A stretch of DNA of 64,000 nucleotides, taken from Hyphomicrobium sp. GTDB lineage: Bacteria > Pseudomonadota > Alphaproteobacteria > Rhizobiales > Hyphomicrobiaceae. Every line of letters starts with the position of its first letter. Position 1 is the first letter of the stretch. The notes beneath the pieces are model-generated. The model made no database searches. It had not been told where the DNA came from and saw only the letters and a list, made by a program, of their open reading frames with translations. Of this stretch, positions 9,542 through 18,550 are shown one piece after another. Position numbers and translations under genes: made by a program. The stretch covers positions 248,001 to 312,000 of the forward strand of contig PERI01000001.1 of the NCBI GenBank assembly GCA_002928515.1. Reading direction: 5' to 3'.

Positions 9542-9560
9542 CACTATCATCAGATCGATT

Positions 9561-10316
9561 TTAGCCGTCGTACCCTGCTTTAGCAGAGCGTGCGATGTTC
9601 GATGGCAACCGATTCAAAACGCGAACTGTGGTTCCGACACCTGCGATTTGAGCCAGGTGCATGACATGTCCGTTTGTCATGCGGAAACACCCTGATGATG
9701 CGGCTTGGCCAATCGTTTTAACGTCGTTGGTGCCATGAATGCGATACAGCGAACTTCCGAGGTACAGAGCGGCTGCACCCATCGGATTGCGAACACCGCC
9801 GGTCATGAATTCTGGCAAGTCTGGACGCCGTTGCAACATTTCTGCCGGTGGTCGCCAATCTGGCCACGACACTTTGCGCGTGATCGACTTGGTGCCGGTC
9901 CATGTGAAGCCCTGACGGCCGACTGAGATAGGATAGCTGTAGGCGGATGAAGACGAGAGCACGTAATAGAGGCGACGCGATGCTGTATCGATGACGATTG
10001 TACCCGAACCGTAACTGTTAGGGAATGAAACCGTTTTTGGTTTAACTGGCGAAATGTAGGGCTTGCCGCCGCCATCCATTTTGGCTGGACCGCGGGCTGT
10101 TTTTTTCGATTTCTTTTTGCGGCTCAGTGGTTCTAACGCGGATGGCTCTGAGCTGCTGAACCAACTCTCAGTTGCTGTCGGCTCGACCTTCTGGCCGCGC
10201 TTGAATTTTTTTGGTGCGACGTAGCCGTATGTGTCTTCCATGGGATGGAAGGCTTGGACTGGAGTTGCTAGTCCAATCGCCATAACGGCGAAGGCTGCAA
10301 CGGAAAGTATCTTCAT
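9561..10316 (-). CDS. L,D-transpeptidase (YkuD/ErfK family), exported
   Basis: A 251-residue periplasmic enzyme that makes or edits 3-3 peptidoglycan cross-links or attaches proteins to peptidoglycan. A Sec signal peptide (MKILSVAAFAVMAIGLATPVQA) is followed by a basic linker (about residues 35-85). The YkuD domain has HGTND and the catalytic SGCFRM motif near residue 215. The start is preceded by GAGG, which directly abuts the hairpin at 10329-10355. It is convergent with pyrC and shares its terminator. Confidence 0.92.
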   Translation of the reverse strand: MKILSVAAFAVMAIGLATPVQAFHPMEDTYGYVAPKKFKRGQKVEPTATESWFSSSEPSALEPLSRKKKSKKTARGPAKMDGGGKPYISPVKPKTVSFPNSYGSGTIVIDTASRRLYYVLSSSSAYSYPISVGRQGFTWTGTKSITRKVSWPDWRPPAEMLQRRPDLPEFMTGGVRNPMGAAALYLGSSLYRIHGTNDVKTIGQAASSGCFRMTNGHVMHLAQIAGVGTTVRVLNRLPSNIARSAKAGYDG

Positions 10317-10328
10317 GACGCTAAACCT

Positions 10329-10355
10329 CGGTGTTCAACTGAAATATCAACACCG
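10329..10355 (-). promoter_or_regulatory. Hairpin next to the ribosome-binding site of the L,D-transpeptidase gene
   Basis: Perfect 7-base arms CGGTGTT and AACACCG with a 13-base loop, 13 bases upstream of the start codon. On the minus strand the 3' arm runs directly into the GAGG Shine-Dalgarno. It may be an operator or an RNA hairpin affecting translation. Confidence 0.4.
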
Positions 10356-10929
10356 TTTAATCAGAAAATGCGTCGATCACCAACCCCTATGCCTGCGATT
10401 TGGTAGGTTTGTCACATCACAAAGCCTTGCACTATTTTCGTGCGCGGGGCCTGTTTCTGATCGGACATTGCCAGAGGGTTCGATTTTGAAGGGGCAACTA
10501 TTTTTTCATGTTTTCTGAGTGTTGTGTGGATCGATGGGATCAGGCAATTCTATTCACCCTGTCGGCATTCTAGTTGCGCTCAGAATTTTGCACCACGAGC
10601 AGTGTGCTTATAGCCGGTTTGAATTTGATAGCGTGGCAACTTAGCGCGGCTCGATTTCATCGACGCTCTCACTGCCGAAGTACACTTGAAATCACCTAAG
10701 TGGCCAGATTTTCTTTGATAGTCACTGATGCGACGGCTTCAGATATCGACATCGCTAACAATCCAACTTACAAGTCGGAACAGTTGATCAACTTCCTCAT
10801 CCGTTCAATGCGTAGCACCTGCAATTTTTGCATTTCGTGCGTGCGCATCAATAATATTGAGGACTGTGCGTTACGCATAGACCATATCAGGACCATGACG
10901 AGCCAACGGTTCGCAAACACAGAGAACTG
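10356..10929. other. Long intergenic region without a convincing gene
   Basis: About 570 bases between two divergent genes. The only open frame of note (GTG at 10700 to 10930, 76 codons) has unremarkable composition and no recognisable domain. Its stop does overlap the ATG of the next gene as TGATG. I see no clear terminator, repeat or RNA here. Confidence 0.4.
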
Positions 10930-11592
10930 ATGGACTATATTCCTAATCCACTCATCATCCCTATCGGTTTGATTATCGGCATTTTGGTTGCGGCACCTGT
11001 TGGCCCCGTCAATGTGCTGTGCATCCAGCGTGCTATCGAACGCGGTTTTTGGGGAGGAATGGCTGCTGGTATCGGGTCTGTGATGGGCGATGGCTTGATT
11101 GCACTTTTTGCTGGCCTAGGTGTGGGTGCCGTGTCTGGTGCTTTCCAATCGCATCGCATGATTATCGAAATCATTGGCGGCTTGGCGTTTGTCGCGTTTG
11201 GTTTGAAGCTTTATTACACGATGCCGCGTGTGAGCGTTGAGGTTGGGCATGATCAATCCGCTGCTACTTTAAAAGACTATGCTTGGGATATTCCGCAGAC
11301 GTTCTTTCTCACCATTACCAATCCCGGCGCGGTGCTTGGTCTTTTCGCTATTTTTGGCGGTGTTAGTACGTTTGTCGAAGTGAATTCGACGATCGACGTG
11401 CTTTTGATGGTGGCCGCGATCATGGCGGGCAGTTTGTGTTGGTGGTTTGCGCTTTCAAACCTGATTTCGCGCTATCGGCATTTAATTGACGCCGAACGAC
11501 TGCACACCGTGAATCGCGTCGCAGGTGTTTTATTGGTAGGTTTTGGGGCCATTTTGATTGTCGAAGGTGTATTCAAATCAGGCTGGGTGTGA
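10930..11592 (+). CDS. LysE/RhtB-family amino-acid exporter
   Basis: A 220-residue integral membrane protein with about six transmembrane helices. The N-terminal motif AAPVGPVNVLCIQRAIERGFW and the following GxxxGDG-type sequence (GSVMGDGLIA) are characteristic of the LysE superfamily, which exports amino acids or related metabolites. The substrate cannot be read from the sequence. The Shine-Dalgarno is weak, and the ATG overlaps the stop of a doubtful upstream frame. It is a single-gene unit. Confidence 0.9.
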   Translation: MDYIPNPLIIPIGLIIGILVAAPVGPVNVLCIQRAIERGFWGGMAAGIGSVMGDGLIALFAGLGVGAVSGAFQSHRMIIEIIGGLAFVAFGLKLYYTMPRVSVEVGHDQSAATLKDYAWDIPQTFFLTITNPGAVLGLFAIFGGVSTFVEVNSTIDVLLMVAAIMAGSLCWWFALSNLISRYRHLIDAERLHTVNRVAGVLLVGFGAILIVEGVFKSGWV

Positions 11593-11666
11593 GCTGCACG
11601 AGCCAGAGAAAATTATCACGAGTTAAAAAATATTTTGCCTAGCAATCGTGCGTTTTGATGAATGGA

Positions 11667-12086
11667 CTAGTTTGGAAATGCTTTGACCAAACCTTCTGAC
11701 AGCTCAGCGCCTTCGCCAAGAAACCGTGTGATCGCCGTTTGAGCTGATGGGCTGCACGTATTGTAGGTTCGGCTGTAGCTGCGATACCCTTGATTGAATG
11801 CGCGTGTCAGCCGTGCGCGGCGCAAGGCTGTAGCCGATTCTGCGTCGATCAGATCACGCATGCGGTCGCGCCAATATTGCCCTTCATTGGCCCCGCAAAG
11901 TTCACGTAGATAATGAACCGCGCCAAGAATTTCGGACAGACGCATGAGTTTTTCGTCGTAGGGTTTTGTATCCGGTGCGGCCTGTACGGGCAGGACAGCA
12001 AGCCAAGATATTGTGATCGCGATGATGCTGCAAAACGCCTGACGTTTTGCATCTTTTCGAGACGTCATTTTCTGACATTGATTCAT
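11667..12086 (-). CDS. TIGR02301-family exported protein
   Basis: A 139-residue protein of a family found in alphaproteobacteria and of unknown function. An N-terminal hydrophobic segment ending ...VLPVQA looks like a Sec signal. The conserved core is ILGAVHYLRELCG...WRDRMRDLIDAE and RAFNQGYRSYSRTYNTC, with two cysteines likely to form a disulfide. Met7 (12068) is an alternative start. A perfect 15-bp palindrome lies 21 bases upstream. Family naming is from memory of the motif pattern. Confidence 0.8.
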   Translation of the reverse strand: MNQCQKMTSRKDAKRQAFCSIIAITISWLAVLPVQAAPDTKPYDEKLMRLSEILGAVHYLRELCGANEGQYWRDRMRDLIDAESATALRRARLTRAFNQGYRSYSRTYNTCSPSAQTAITRFLGEGAELSEGLVKAFPN

Positions 12087-12106
12087 GAAAAGACTTTAGC
12101 ACCGAA

Positions 12107-12121
12107 TTCCAACTGTTGGAA
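12107..12121. promoter_or_regulatory. Palindrome upstream of the TIGR02301 gene
   Basis: TTCCAAC-t-GTTGGAA, a perfect odd palindrome, 21-35 bases upstream of the start codon at 12086. It is in a position where a repressor would overlap the promoter. It differs from the CTGTTCC-N4-GGAACAG motif seen at 32-36.6 kb. Confidence 0.35.
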
Positions 12122-12359
12122 CGAGGCGGAGCTCAGACTGCGGAAATTCTATACGAGTAAGGTCGCGCCATTCGTCATTGGAATGTAGGTCGATATTTTG
12201 TTTGCGGGTTTCAAATCGTCAATTTACAGGCGCGATTGTGCAGCCGTTGCCCACGAGGCTGCTCGCAGGGTGAGGGCGCGCAATCATGTCATCTGCGGGT
12301 CCCGTTAACTCAAATGGCACGGATGGTGCGTGTGTGGGTCACCAAGCAACTATTCGGCG

Positions 12360-13481
12360 ATGAAAATGCTTAACTTTCTTAATTTGAGACTCAATGAAGC
12401 TCCGCGTCTGGGCGCGATTATGACGCCCGATCACAATAGCTTTGGCTTGGTCCGCTTGGTGCTGGCACTTCTCGTGCTGGTATCGCACAGCTATCAGTAT
12501 CTCGGCGGCTCTATGGCGGCTGAACCGTTGAATGACCTGACTGGACGCTCACTGGGTGAGTATGCCGTACAAGTGTTTTTTGTTTTGAGCGGTCTGCTGG
12601 TTGCAAAAAGTTTCCAAGACAGTTCATCGGTTTTGGATTTTTCTGCCGCTCGCGTTTTGCGCATTTTTCCAGCACTGATCGTGTGCGTTGCGCTCACAGC
12701 ATTGGTCCTAGGACCCGCCATGACCAGTTTATCTGTCAATGGCTATTTTTTAGATGCTGGATTGTTCGCTTATCTGGCTAAAACATTGTCGCTATCGACA
12801 GGCGCTGCGACATTGCCTGGGGTATTTGAGAGCACGCCCTTATCAGGTCGCGTCAACACATCATTGTGGACATTGAAATACGAGGTGTTGTGTTACGCCG
12901 TTTTGGCGCTGGCTGGCTGCTTTGGCCTTTTTGATCCGCGTCGGCGCGCCTTGGTCGCATTAGGATTGGCGCTGTTTTTGTTGGTCATTTTTTGCAATCC
13001 GCCAGCGCTCAAGCAGAGTTATGCCTTCACGGATTCCCTGAGATATTTTTCAGTGTTTTTCGGCACGGGCGTGCTCGCTTACCTTCTGAGACATCGTTTG
13101 ATCTTGAGTGGTTGGCTCGTCGTGCCGATGTGCGCATTATTCATTTGTTCGCGCGGTACCAACATGGCTGAACTGGGATCAGCGCTGTCGCTTGGATATT
13201 TGGCGTTTTATGGAGCGACGAAAACTTTCGGGCCATTACGCGCCTTCGCCAATCGTATGGACCTATCCTATGGCGTTTATATTTATGCGGGGCCATTACA
13301 GCAAACGATGATTAGCCAGATGCCAGGCATCGCTCCGATTGTGCTGAGCTCGCTGACCATGTTGCTGGTTATGCCGATTGCGCTCATGTCGTGGCTATGG
13401 GTTGAGAAACCAGCGCTTCGTATGAGGCATAGTTTGAGATCGACCCGGTGGTTTCCGCTCTCAGCGACGCCCATTCGATAA
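12360..13481 (+). CDS. Acyltransferase 3 family membrane protein (OafA/YrhL-like)
   Basis: A ~373-residue integral membrane acyltransferase with about ten hydrophobic segments. These enzymes O-acylate surface polysaccharides or related molecules. The N-terminal part (FGLVRLVLALLVLVSHSYQYLGG) carries the R...H arrangement typical of the family, followed by AVQVFFVLSGLLVAKSF. The ATG at 12360 is chosen because the upstream GTG (12330) adds unconserved-looking residues; 12369 is also possible. The acceptor substrate cannot be told from this locus. Confidence 0.88.
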   Translation: MKMLNFLNLRLNEAPRLGAIMTPDHNSFGLVRLVLALLVLVSHSYQYLGGSMAAEPLNDLTGRSLGEYAVQVFFVLSGLLVAKSFQDSSSVLDFSAARVLRIFPALIVCVALTALVLGPAMTSLSVNGYFLDAGLFAYLAKTLSLSTGAATLPGVFESTPLSGRVNTSLWTLKYEVLCYAVLALAGCFGLFDPRRRALVALGLALFLLVIFCNPPALKQSYAFTDSLRYFSVFFGTGVLAYLLRHRLILSGWLVVPMCALFICSRGTNMAELGSALSLGYLAFYGATKTFGPLRAFANRMDLSYGVYIYAGPLQQTMISQMPGIAPIVLSSLTMLLVMPIALMSWLWVEKPALRMRHSLRSTRWFPLSATPIR

Positions 13482-13606
13482 GCGCCTGATCAGGCTATTC
13501 TCCGCCTTCACCACTTCGATAGTTTGTGGCTTGCGAGCCTTGAGCTGCCCGACGTCCTGTGCTTTGATTAAAAAAGCGTAAATAGGTGTCTCACGGGGCT
13601 TGGTAG

Positions 13607-13792
13607 ATGTTGCGTCGGTATGTGATCGTTAACGGTGTCACGACTTTGCTGATGTACGCTGCGGTTTGGGCCTACGCGCCGCATCTGTCATCGCTGACCC
13701 AGAGTTTGCGCGAAGACTTCGATATCTATGCGATGGATAATCCTATGCTGGGTCCCATCGTGCATAGAATTATCAGTGTTTCCGGCGGCTGA
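13607..13792 (+). CDS. Possible small membrane-anchored protein
   Basis: A 61-codon frame with one hydrophobic segment (about residues 5-27, VIVNGVTTLLMYAAVWAYAPHL) and a polar C-terminal half. A GGGG stretch lies about 9 bases before the ATG. It sits alone between the acyltransferase and the convergent sua5 gene. I know no family. Composition makes it plausible as a gene, but it could be chance. Confidence 0.4.
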   Translation: MLRRYVIVNGVTTLLMYAAVWAYAPHLSSLTQSLREDFDIYAMDNPMLGPIVHRIISVSGG

Positions 13793-13815
13793 CTTTATCG
13801 TCTTTGACGAGCAAT

Positions 13816-14832
13816 TCATCGTGGCGCAGCGGCGCGCTGCAGCCTGTCGTTAATCGCCGCGCCAAGACCTGTGTCGGGGATAGTCATCACTGCAATAGTG
13901 ACTACGCCCGTGGTGTCCAAGCTGCGCAAGGCTGCGAACAACGCAGCCGCAGCTTCAATCATGTTTCCTGACGGGCTGAGGTTGATGGTTGGTCCAGAGC
14001 AATCCGGCGGCTGAGGACCAAAAGCCAACAATGCTTCACCGGCGTTGGCGCTCGATGCGTTGAGTCGCAATTGCGCGCGCGTTGCATAGTGACTGGCGAG
14101 CTGGCCCGATGAGGTCGGAGCCTCTCCAGATTTCAATTTAGCTTTTGGGATTGTTCGCCCTGCAATAGCTTCGAGCGTTTCGATGGGGACAGCCCCTGGT
14201 CGCAACAGAACGATGTCATCGTTGGTGACTGCAAGTATGGTTGACTCCAGCCCATGAGCTGTCGGACCGCCGTCTAAAATCATGCCCACTCGATTGCCCA
14301 AGTCGCTCGCGACATGTGCGGCGCGCGTCGCGCTGACATGTCCGGAGCGATTTGCCGATGGTGCAGCGAGTGGTCGACCGGTTGCTTTGAGGAGCGCCTG
14401 TGCAATCGGGTGGTCAGGGATACGGATTGCAAGTGTTGGCAAGCCTGCAGACACGAGGTCCGATATGGGCTCTGAATCCGTAGAAAAATTCTCGCTACGA
14501 GGCATGACAAGCGTCAACGGGCCGGGCCAGAATGATTTTGCTAATTGCAGCGCAATTGGTGACATCTGTGCGATCTTTTGAGCGGCTGCAATGTCTGGTA
14601 CGTGAACAATCAAAGGATTGAAGTGCGGTCTGCCTTTGGCTTCAAAAATTCGAGCCACAGCTTCGCCGTTAGTGGCGTCCGCTCCTAGCCCGTAGACAGT
14701 TTCGGTGGGGAAAGCGACGAGTGCACCCGAACGCAGCAGTACTGCTGCCTCGTCAACGGCTTTCATATCGGCTTGCCGTGGATTTGCATGGCAAGCTTCA
14801 TCAAATAGTTTGCTTGGGTCCGTGTTCGGCAT
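13816..14832 (-). CDS. sua5: L-threonylcarbamoyladenylate synthase (Sua5/YrdC/YwlC)
   Basis: Makes threonylcarbamoyl-AMP from threonine, bicarbonate and ATP, the precursor of t6A37 in tRNAs reading ANN codons. The 338 residues contain the YrdC domain (LVAFPTETVYGLGADA, KGRPHFNPLIVHV, APSANRSGHVSAT) and the C-terminal Sua5 domain (SSGQLASHYATRA). The ATG at 14832 has AGGTGAG upstream and gives the usual Sua5 length; the open frame extends to 14910 but would then meet the divergent acyl-CoA dehydrogenase start. Confidence 0.93.
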   Translation of the reverse strand: MPNTDPSKLFDEACHANPRQADMKAVDEAAVLLRSGALVAFPTETVYGLGADATNGEAVARIFEAKGRPHFNPLIVHVPDIAAAQKIAQMSPIALQLAKSFWPGPLTLVMPRSENFSTDSEPISDLVSAGLPTLAIRIPDHPIAQALLKATGRPLAAPSANRSGHVSATRAAHVASDLGNRVGMILDGGPTAHGLESTILAVTNDDIVLLRPGAVPIETLEAIAGRTIPKAKLKSGEAPTSSGQLASHYATRAQLRLNASSANAGEALLAFGPQPPDCSGPTINLSPSGNMIEAAAALFAALRSLDTTGVVTIAVMTIPDTGLGAAINDRLQRAAAPR

Positions 14833-14909
14833 AGTCTTCACGCTCACCTGGCGGACCGTTGATTGTAAAAGCAGTGACGTCGCTTGGTCGGGGAAACGCA
14901 GAGACAGCA

Positions 14910-16676
14910 ATGACCTATCAAGCTCCTTTAGACGACATCATGTCTGCCCTCAAGGTCGCCGGGCAACTCCAACAGAGTATGGCAAACGGTCTCTATCCAG
15001 GTCTCGAAATAGAAACGATCGAAGCAGTTCTTGCGGAAGCGGGTGCGTTCAGTAGCGACGTGCTGGCGCCCTTGAATTGGCCTGGAGACCGCGCTGGGTC
15101 TAAATTGATAGGAGAGGACGTCAGAACGCCGGACGGTTTTCCAGATGCCTATCGCAAATTCTCTGATGCAGGGTGGGCGGCTTTGCCATGTCCCGAAGCG
15201 TATGGTGGGCAGGGCTTGCCGCAAGTTGTTGCCTCTGCTGTTGGAGAAATCTGGAACTCGGCCAACACTGCCTTTGGCATATGCCTATTGTTGACGCAGG
15301 GTGCCATTCACGCACTTGAGGCGGGCGGCAGCGAGGAACTCAAAAGCAAATACTTGCCAAATATGGTTTCGGGAAAATGGACGGGGACCATGAATTTGAC
15401 GGAGCCCCATGCGGGTTCCGATCTGTCAACTTTGACCACTAAGGCTATACCGCAGGGCGATGGCACGTATGCCATTTCGGGCACGAAGATTTTTATTAGT
15501 TTTGGCGAGCATGACCTGACTGAAAATATTATTCATCTCGTCCTGGCGCGGTTGCCTAACGCGCCTGAGGGTACGCGCGGAATTTCATTATTTTTGGTGC
15601 CAAAGTTTCTCGTCAATGAGGATGGGTCGCTCGGTGCGCGCAATGATGTGATTTGCGCAGGTGTCGAACACAAGCTCGGTATCATGGCGAGCCCGACATG
15701 CGTCATGAAGTTTGGCGAGAAAGGCGGAGCGACGGGATATCTGGTCGGTCAAGAGAACCGTGGCCTAGCAACTATGTTTGTCATGATGAATGCAGCGCGG
15801 CTTGCGGTCGGTATGCAAGGCGTGGCGCTTGCCGAGGCTGCAACGCAGCGTGCGCTGATTTACGCCAAAGAGCGTCGGCAAGGTCGCAGCCTTTCTGATT
15901 CACATGCCCGTTCAAGTGCTATCATCGAACATGCGGATGTGCGGCGTATGCTGCTGACGATGAAGTCCTTCACCCATGCGGCACGCATGATTTGCTTTGC
16001 CACCGCCTATGCCCAAGACGTTGCGCACTTGAGTCGAGAGGAGGCGGAAAGGCAGTCGGCGGGTCATCGCGCGGCTTTGTTGACGCCGGTGGCTAAAGCG
16101 TTTTCAACGGACGTTGCGGTTGAGATGGCTTCGCTTGGCATTCAAGTGCATGGCGGCATGGGATATGTCGAAGAGACCGGTGCTGCGCAGTTGTACCGTG
16201 ATGCGCGCATATTGCCGATTTATGAAGGCACAAATGGTATCCAGGCTATCGACCTCGTAACGCGTAAGTTGCCACTCGATCATGGTGCCGTAGTCAATTC
16301 TTACATTCTCGAATTGGCTGGTATTGCTGGCGATGTGCGTGCGTCCAATCGCTTAGAGTTGGGGCGTACGGCAGAGCGGCTCGCTGAGGCCATTCGAGCT
16401 TTGCAAAGTGCCACGGAATGGCTTTTGCGAACGCTAGAAACTTCGCCAGAGTCCGCATTGGCTGGTGCAACCCCTTATGCACGACTGTTCGGTTTGACCG
16501 CAGGCGCTGCGTATTTGGCGAAGGCTGCAATCTCAGAGGATGCATCCGTGTCGTCGGGAACGCTTGCAAGATTTTTCGCCGAACAATGTCTGCCAGCTTG
16601 CCATGGGCTTGCGGAGAGCGTTGTCAGTGGTGCAGACGCCGTGCTCGTTGCTCCAAGTCACGAGGTATTTCAATGA
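14910..16676 (+). CDS. Acyl-CoA dehydrogenase, long form with C-terminal extension
   Basis: FAD enzyme oxidising an acyl-CoA to the 2,3-enoyl-CoA. At 588 residues it belongs to the long acyl-CoA dehydrogenases that include the methylmercaptopropionyl-CoA dehydrogenase DmdC, but substrate cannot be assigned. Visible motifs are MNLTEPHAGSDLS (FAD/substrate loop), GTKIFIS, QVHGGMGYVEETGAAQLYRDARI and PIYEGTNGIQA with the likely catalytic Glu. The ATG at 14910 matches the family N-terminus (YQAPLDDIMSAL). It overlaps the following crotonase gene by 4 bases (ATGA), so the pair are consecutive beta-oxidation steps. Confidence 0.93.
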   Translation: MTYQAPLDDIMSALKVAGQLQQSMANGLYPGLEIETIEAVLAEAGAFSSDVLAPLNWPGDRAGSKLIGEDVRTPDGFPDAYRKFSDAGWAALPCPEAYGGQGLPQVVASAVGEIWNSANTAFGICLLLTQGAIHALEAGGSEELKSKYLPNMVSGKWTGTMNLTEPHAGSDLSTLTTKAIPQGDGTYAISGTKIFISFGEHDLTENIIHLVLARLPNAPEGTRGISLFLVPKFLVNEDGSLGARNDVICAGVEHKLGIMASPTCVMKFGEKGGATGYLVGQENRGLATMFVMMNAARLAVGMQGVALAEAATQRALIYAKERRQGRSLSDSHARSSAIIEHADVRRMLLTMKSFTHAARMICFATAYAQDVAHLSREEAERQSAGHRAALLTPVAKAFSTDVAVEMASLGIQVHGGMGYVEETGAAQLYRDARILPIYEGTNGIQAIDLVTRKLPLDHGAVVNSYILELAGIAGDVRASNRLELGRTAERLAEAIRALQSATEWLLRTLETSPESALAGATPYARLFGLTAGAAYLAKAAISEDASVSSGTLARFFAEQCLPACHGLAESVVSGADAVLVAPSHEVFQ

Positions 16677-17461
16677 GTGCAGATGTAGACATTCGTCAAC
16701 ATGGCGCTATCCAAGTTTTGCGTCTCACGCGGCCAGACAAGAAGAATGCACTCACTGGTGAGATGTACGCGTTGCTCACGGATGCGTTGGAGGCGGGGGA
16801 TGCAAACGAGGACGTTGCTGCACATGTGATTCTTGGATCAGGCGGAGTGTTTTCTGCGGGGAACGATATCTCAGATTTTTTGCAAACTTCAAAAAATGAA
16901 AATGGACTTGGACGTGATGTTCTGCGCTTTATTTCGCTCCTGCCTTTAATCCAGAAGCCACTACTTGCGGGCGTTGATGGTAAGGCCATCGGTATTGGCA
17001 CGACTCTCTTGTTTCATTGCGATCTTGTATTCGCGACGCCTGCTGCGGAATTCTCAACGCCGTTCCTCGATTTAGGTTTGGTGCCAGAAGCTGGTTCTAG
17101 TCTGCTCATGCCGAGAGTTATGGGGTATCAGCGCGCCTTCGAGATGCTTGTGCTCGGTGCAACGTTCTCTGCCGAACGCGCGCGCGAGTGCGGTTTTGTC
17201 AATCAGATATTAGAAGCGGACAAAATAGAATCCGCCGTGATGGCTGCAGCAAGCCGACTCGCGTCGAAGCCGCCTAAAGCGTTGGCGTTAGCTCGACAGC
17301 TTCTTAAGGGCGACGCAAAAGAGATATCGGCCTGCATCAAGCGTGAGGCAGATATTTTTCGTAACCGACTTGCGTCGCCAGAAGCTATGGAGACGTTTCA
17401 GGCTTTTATCGAAAAGCGTCCGCCCCGCTTCAGCCATGCACCGACGCAGAAAAATATATAG
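16673..17461 (+). CDS. Enoyl-CoA hydratase/isomerase (crotonase family)
   Basis: A 262-residue crotonase-fold enzyme acting on enoyl-CoA made by the preceding dehydrogenase. The oxyanion-hole motifs are FSAGNDISDF (about residues 62-71) and DGKAIGIGTTLLFHCDL. At the hydratase catalytic Glu positions it reads FLDLGLVPEAGSS, so it retains the second Glu of the isomerase/hydratase pair. The start overlaps the acyl-CoA dehydrogenase stop. The open frame runs much further upstream in the dehydrogenase, but that part is not coding. Confidence 0.92.
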   Translation: MSADVDIRQHGAIQVLRLTRPDKKNALTGEMYALLTDALEAGDANEDVAAHVILGSGGVFSAGNDISDFLQTSKNENGLGRDVLRFISLLPLIQKPLLAGVDGKAIGIGTTLLFHCDLVFATPAAEFSTPFLDLGLVPEAGSSLLMPRVMGYQRAFEMLVLGATFSAERARECGFVNQILEADKIESAVMAAASRLASKPPKALALARQLLKGDAKEISACIKREADIFRNRLASPEAMETFQAFIEKRPPRFSHAPTQKNI

Positions 17462-17588
17462 CGCTCAGCCCGCATATTTGACCCAAATTTATGGGCTCGT
17501 TACTCCAGTTTGCTTGAACACCCCTCTCGCGTTTCCCTCGCATCTGATTAAAATATAATTGTTTAATACCGCACAGAAGGACCCGAAG

Positions 17589-18500
17589 ATGGCCGCGGAT
17601 ACCAAGCAAACTCTCAAAGGAAAAACGCTCTTTATTACAGGTGCGAGCCGAGGGATCGGACTGGCAATTGCAAAACGAGCTGCGCGTGATGGTGCACGGG
17701 TAGCCATTGCCGCAAAGACTTCCGATCCAAACCCAAAATTGGAAGGCACAATTCATTCAGCCGCTGCTGAGATACAAGATGCAGGCGGGATTGCTCTGCC
17801 GATTGTTTGCGACATTCGCCACGAAGATCAAGTGCAGCGCGCTGTAGATTTAACGGTGGCTACATTCGGAGGTATCGATATTTGCGTGAACAATGCAAGT
17901 GCAATTTCTTTGACCGCGACCGAGCAAACGGATCTCAAGCGTTTCGACTTGATGTCTGCCATTAACACACGGGGCACATTTTTGGTTTCAAAAACGTGCT
18001 TGCCACATCTGCGACGTTCGAAAAATCCACATATTCTAATGTTGTCGCCGCCGCTCGATTTACATCCGAAATGGTTCGCGGGTCACGTCGCGTATTCCAT
18101 AGCGAAGTATGGCATGAGCTTGTGCGTACTTGGCCTTGCTGAAGAACTGAAACGCGATGGCATTGCAGTCAATGCATTGTGGCCGAGAACGACCATTGCC
18201 ACTGCCGCAATTCGAAACGTGCTCGGTGGCGACAAGCTTATGCGGATGAGCCGAACGCCTGAGATTATGGCGGATGCAGCGCATCTTATATTTTCCCAGC
18301 CATCGCGGACTTTCACGGGACAGTTTTTGATCGACGATACATTTCTCTATGAAGTCGGTGGTATCAAGGATTTCGAGAATTATCGCATCGATAGCTCGAT
18401 GCCACTCGCGCCTGATTTTTTTGTACCGGCCGATAGTAAGCCGCCTCCAGGTGTGAGAATCGCGCGTGTGTCGGAATTGGCGAGTGGTGCGCGAAATTAG
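17589..18500 (+). CDS. Short-chain dehydrogenase (HSDL2-like)
   Basis: A 303-residue NAD(P)-dependent oxidoreductase resembling the catalytic part of hydroxysteroid dehydrogenase-like 2 proteins. TGASRGIG binds the cofactor (about residues 18-25), NNAS follows, and the active site is the YSIAKYGM region (Y...K). AAKTSDPNPKL after the second strand is typical of HSDL2. The ATG at 17589 has AAGGA about 8 bases upstream. It follows the dehydrogenase/crotonase pair by 127 bases, which suggests a common role in acyl-CoA or lipid metabolism, though it may have its own promoter. Confidence 0.88.
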   Translation: MAADTKQTLKGKTLFITGASRGIGLAIAKRAARDGARVAIAAKTSDPNPKLEGTIHSAAAEIQDAGGIALPIVCDIRHEDQVQRAVDLTVATFGGIDICVNNASAISLTATEQTDLKRFDLMSAINTRGTFLVSKTCLPHLRRSKNPHILMLSPPLDLHPKWFAGHVAYSIAKYGMSLCVLGLAEELKRDGIAVNALWPRTTIATAAIRNVLGGDKLMRMSRTPEIMADAAHLIFSQPSRTFTGQFLIDDTFLYEVGGIKDFENYRIDSSMPLAPDFFVPADSKPPPGVRIARVSELASGARN

Positions 18501-18550
18501 TGACTTGAAAATGCTCTCGAGAGCCTCACTCTAGGCAAGACAATTTTTTC

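Noticed and set aside
10700-10930. 76-codon frame before the LysE-type exporter
   Set aside because: It has a GTG start without a good Shine-Dalgarno, no domain, and unremarkable composition. The TGATG overlap with the exporter start keeps it just possible, but not enough to call it.
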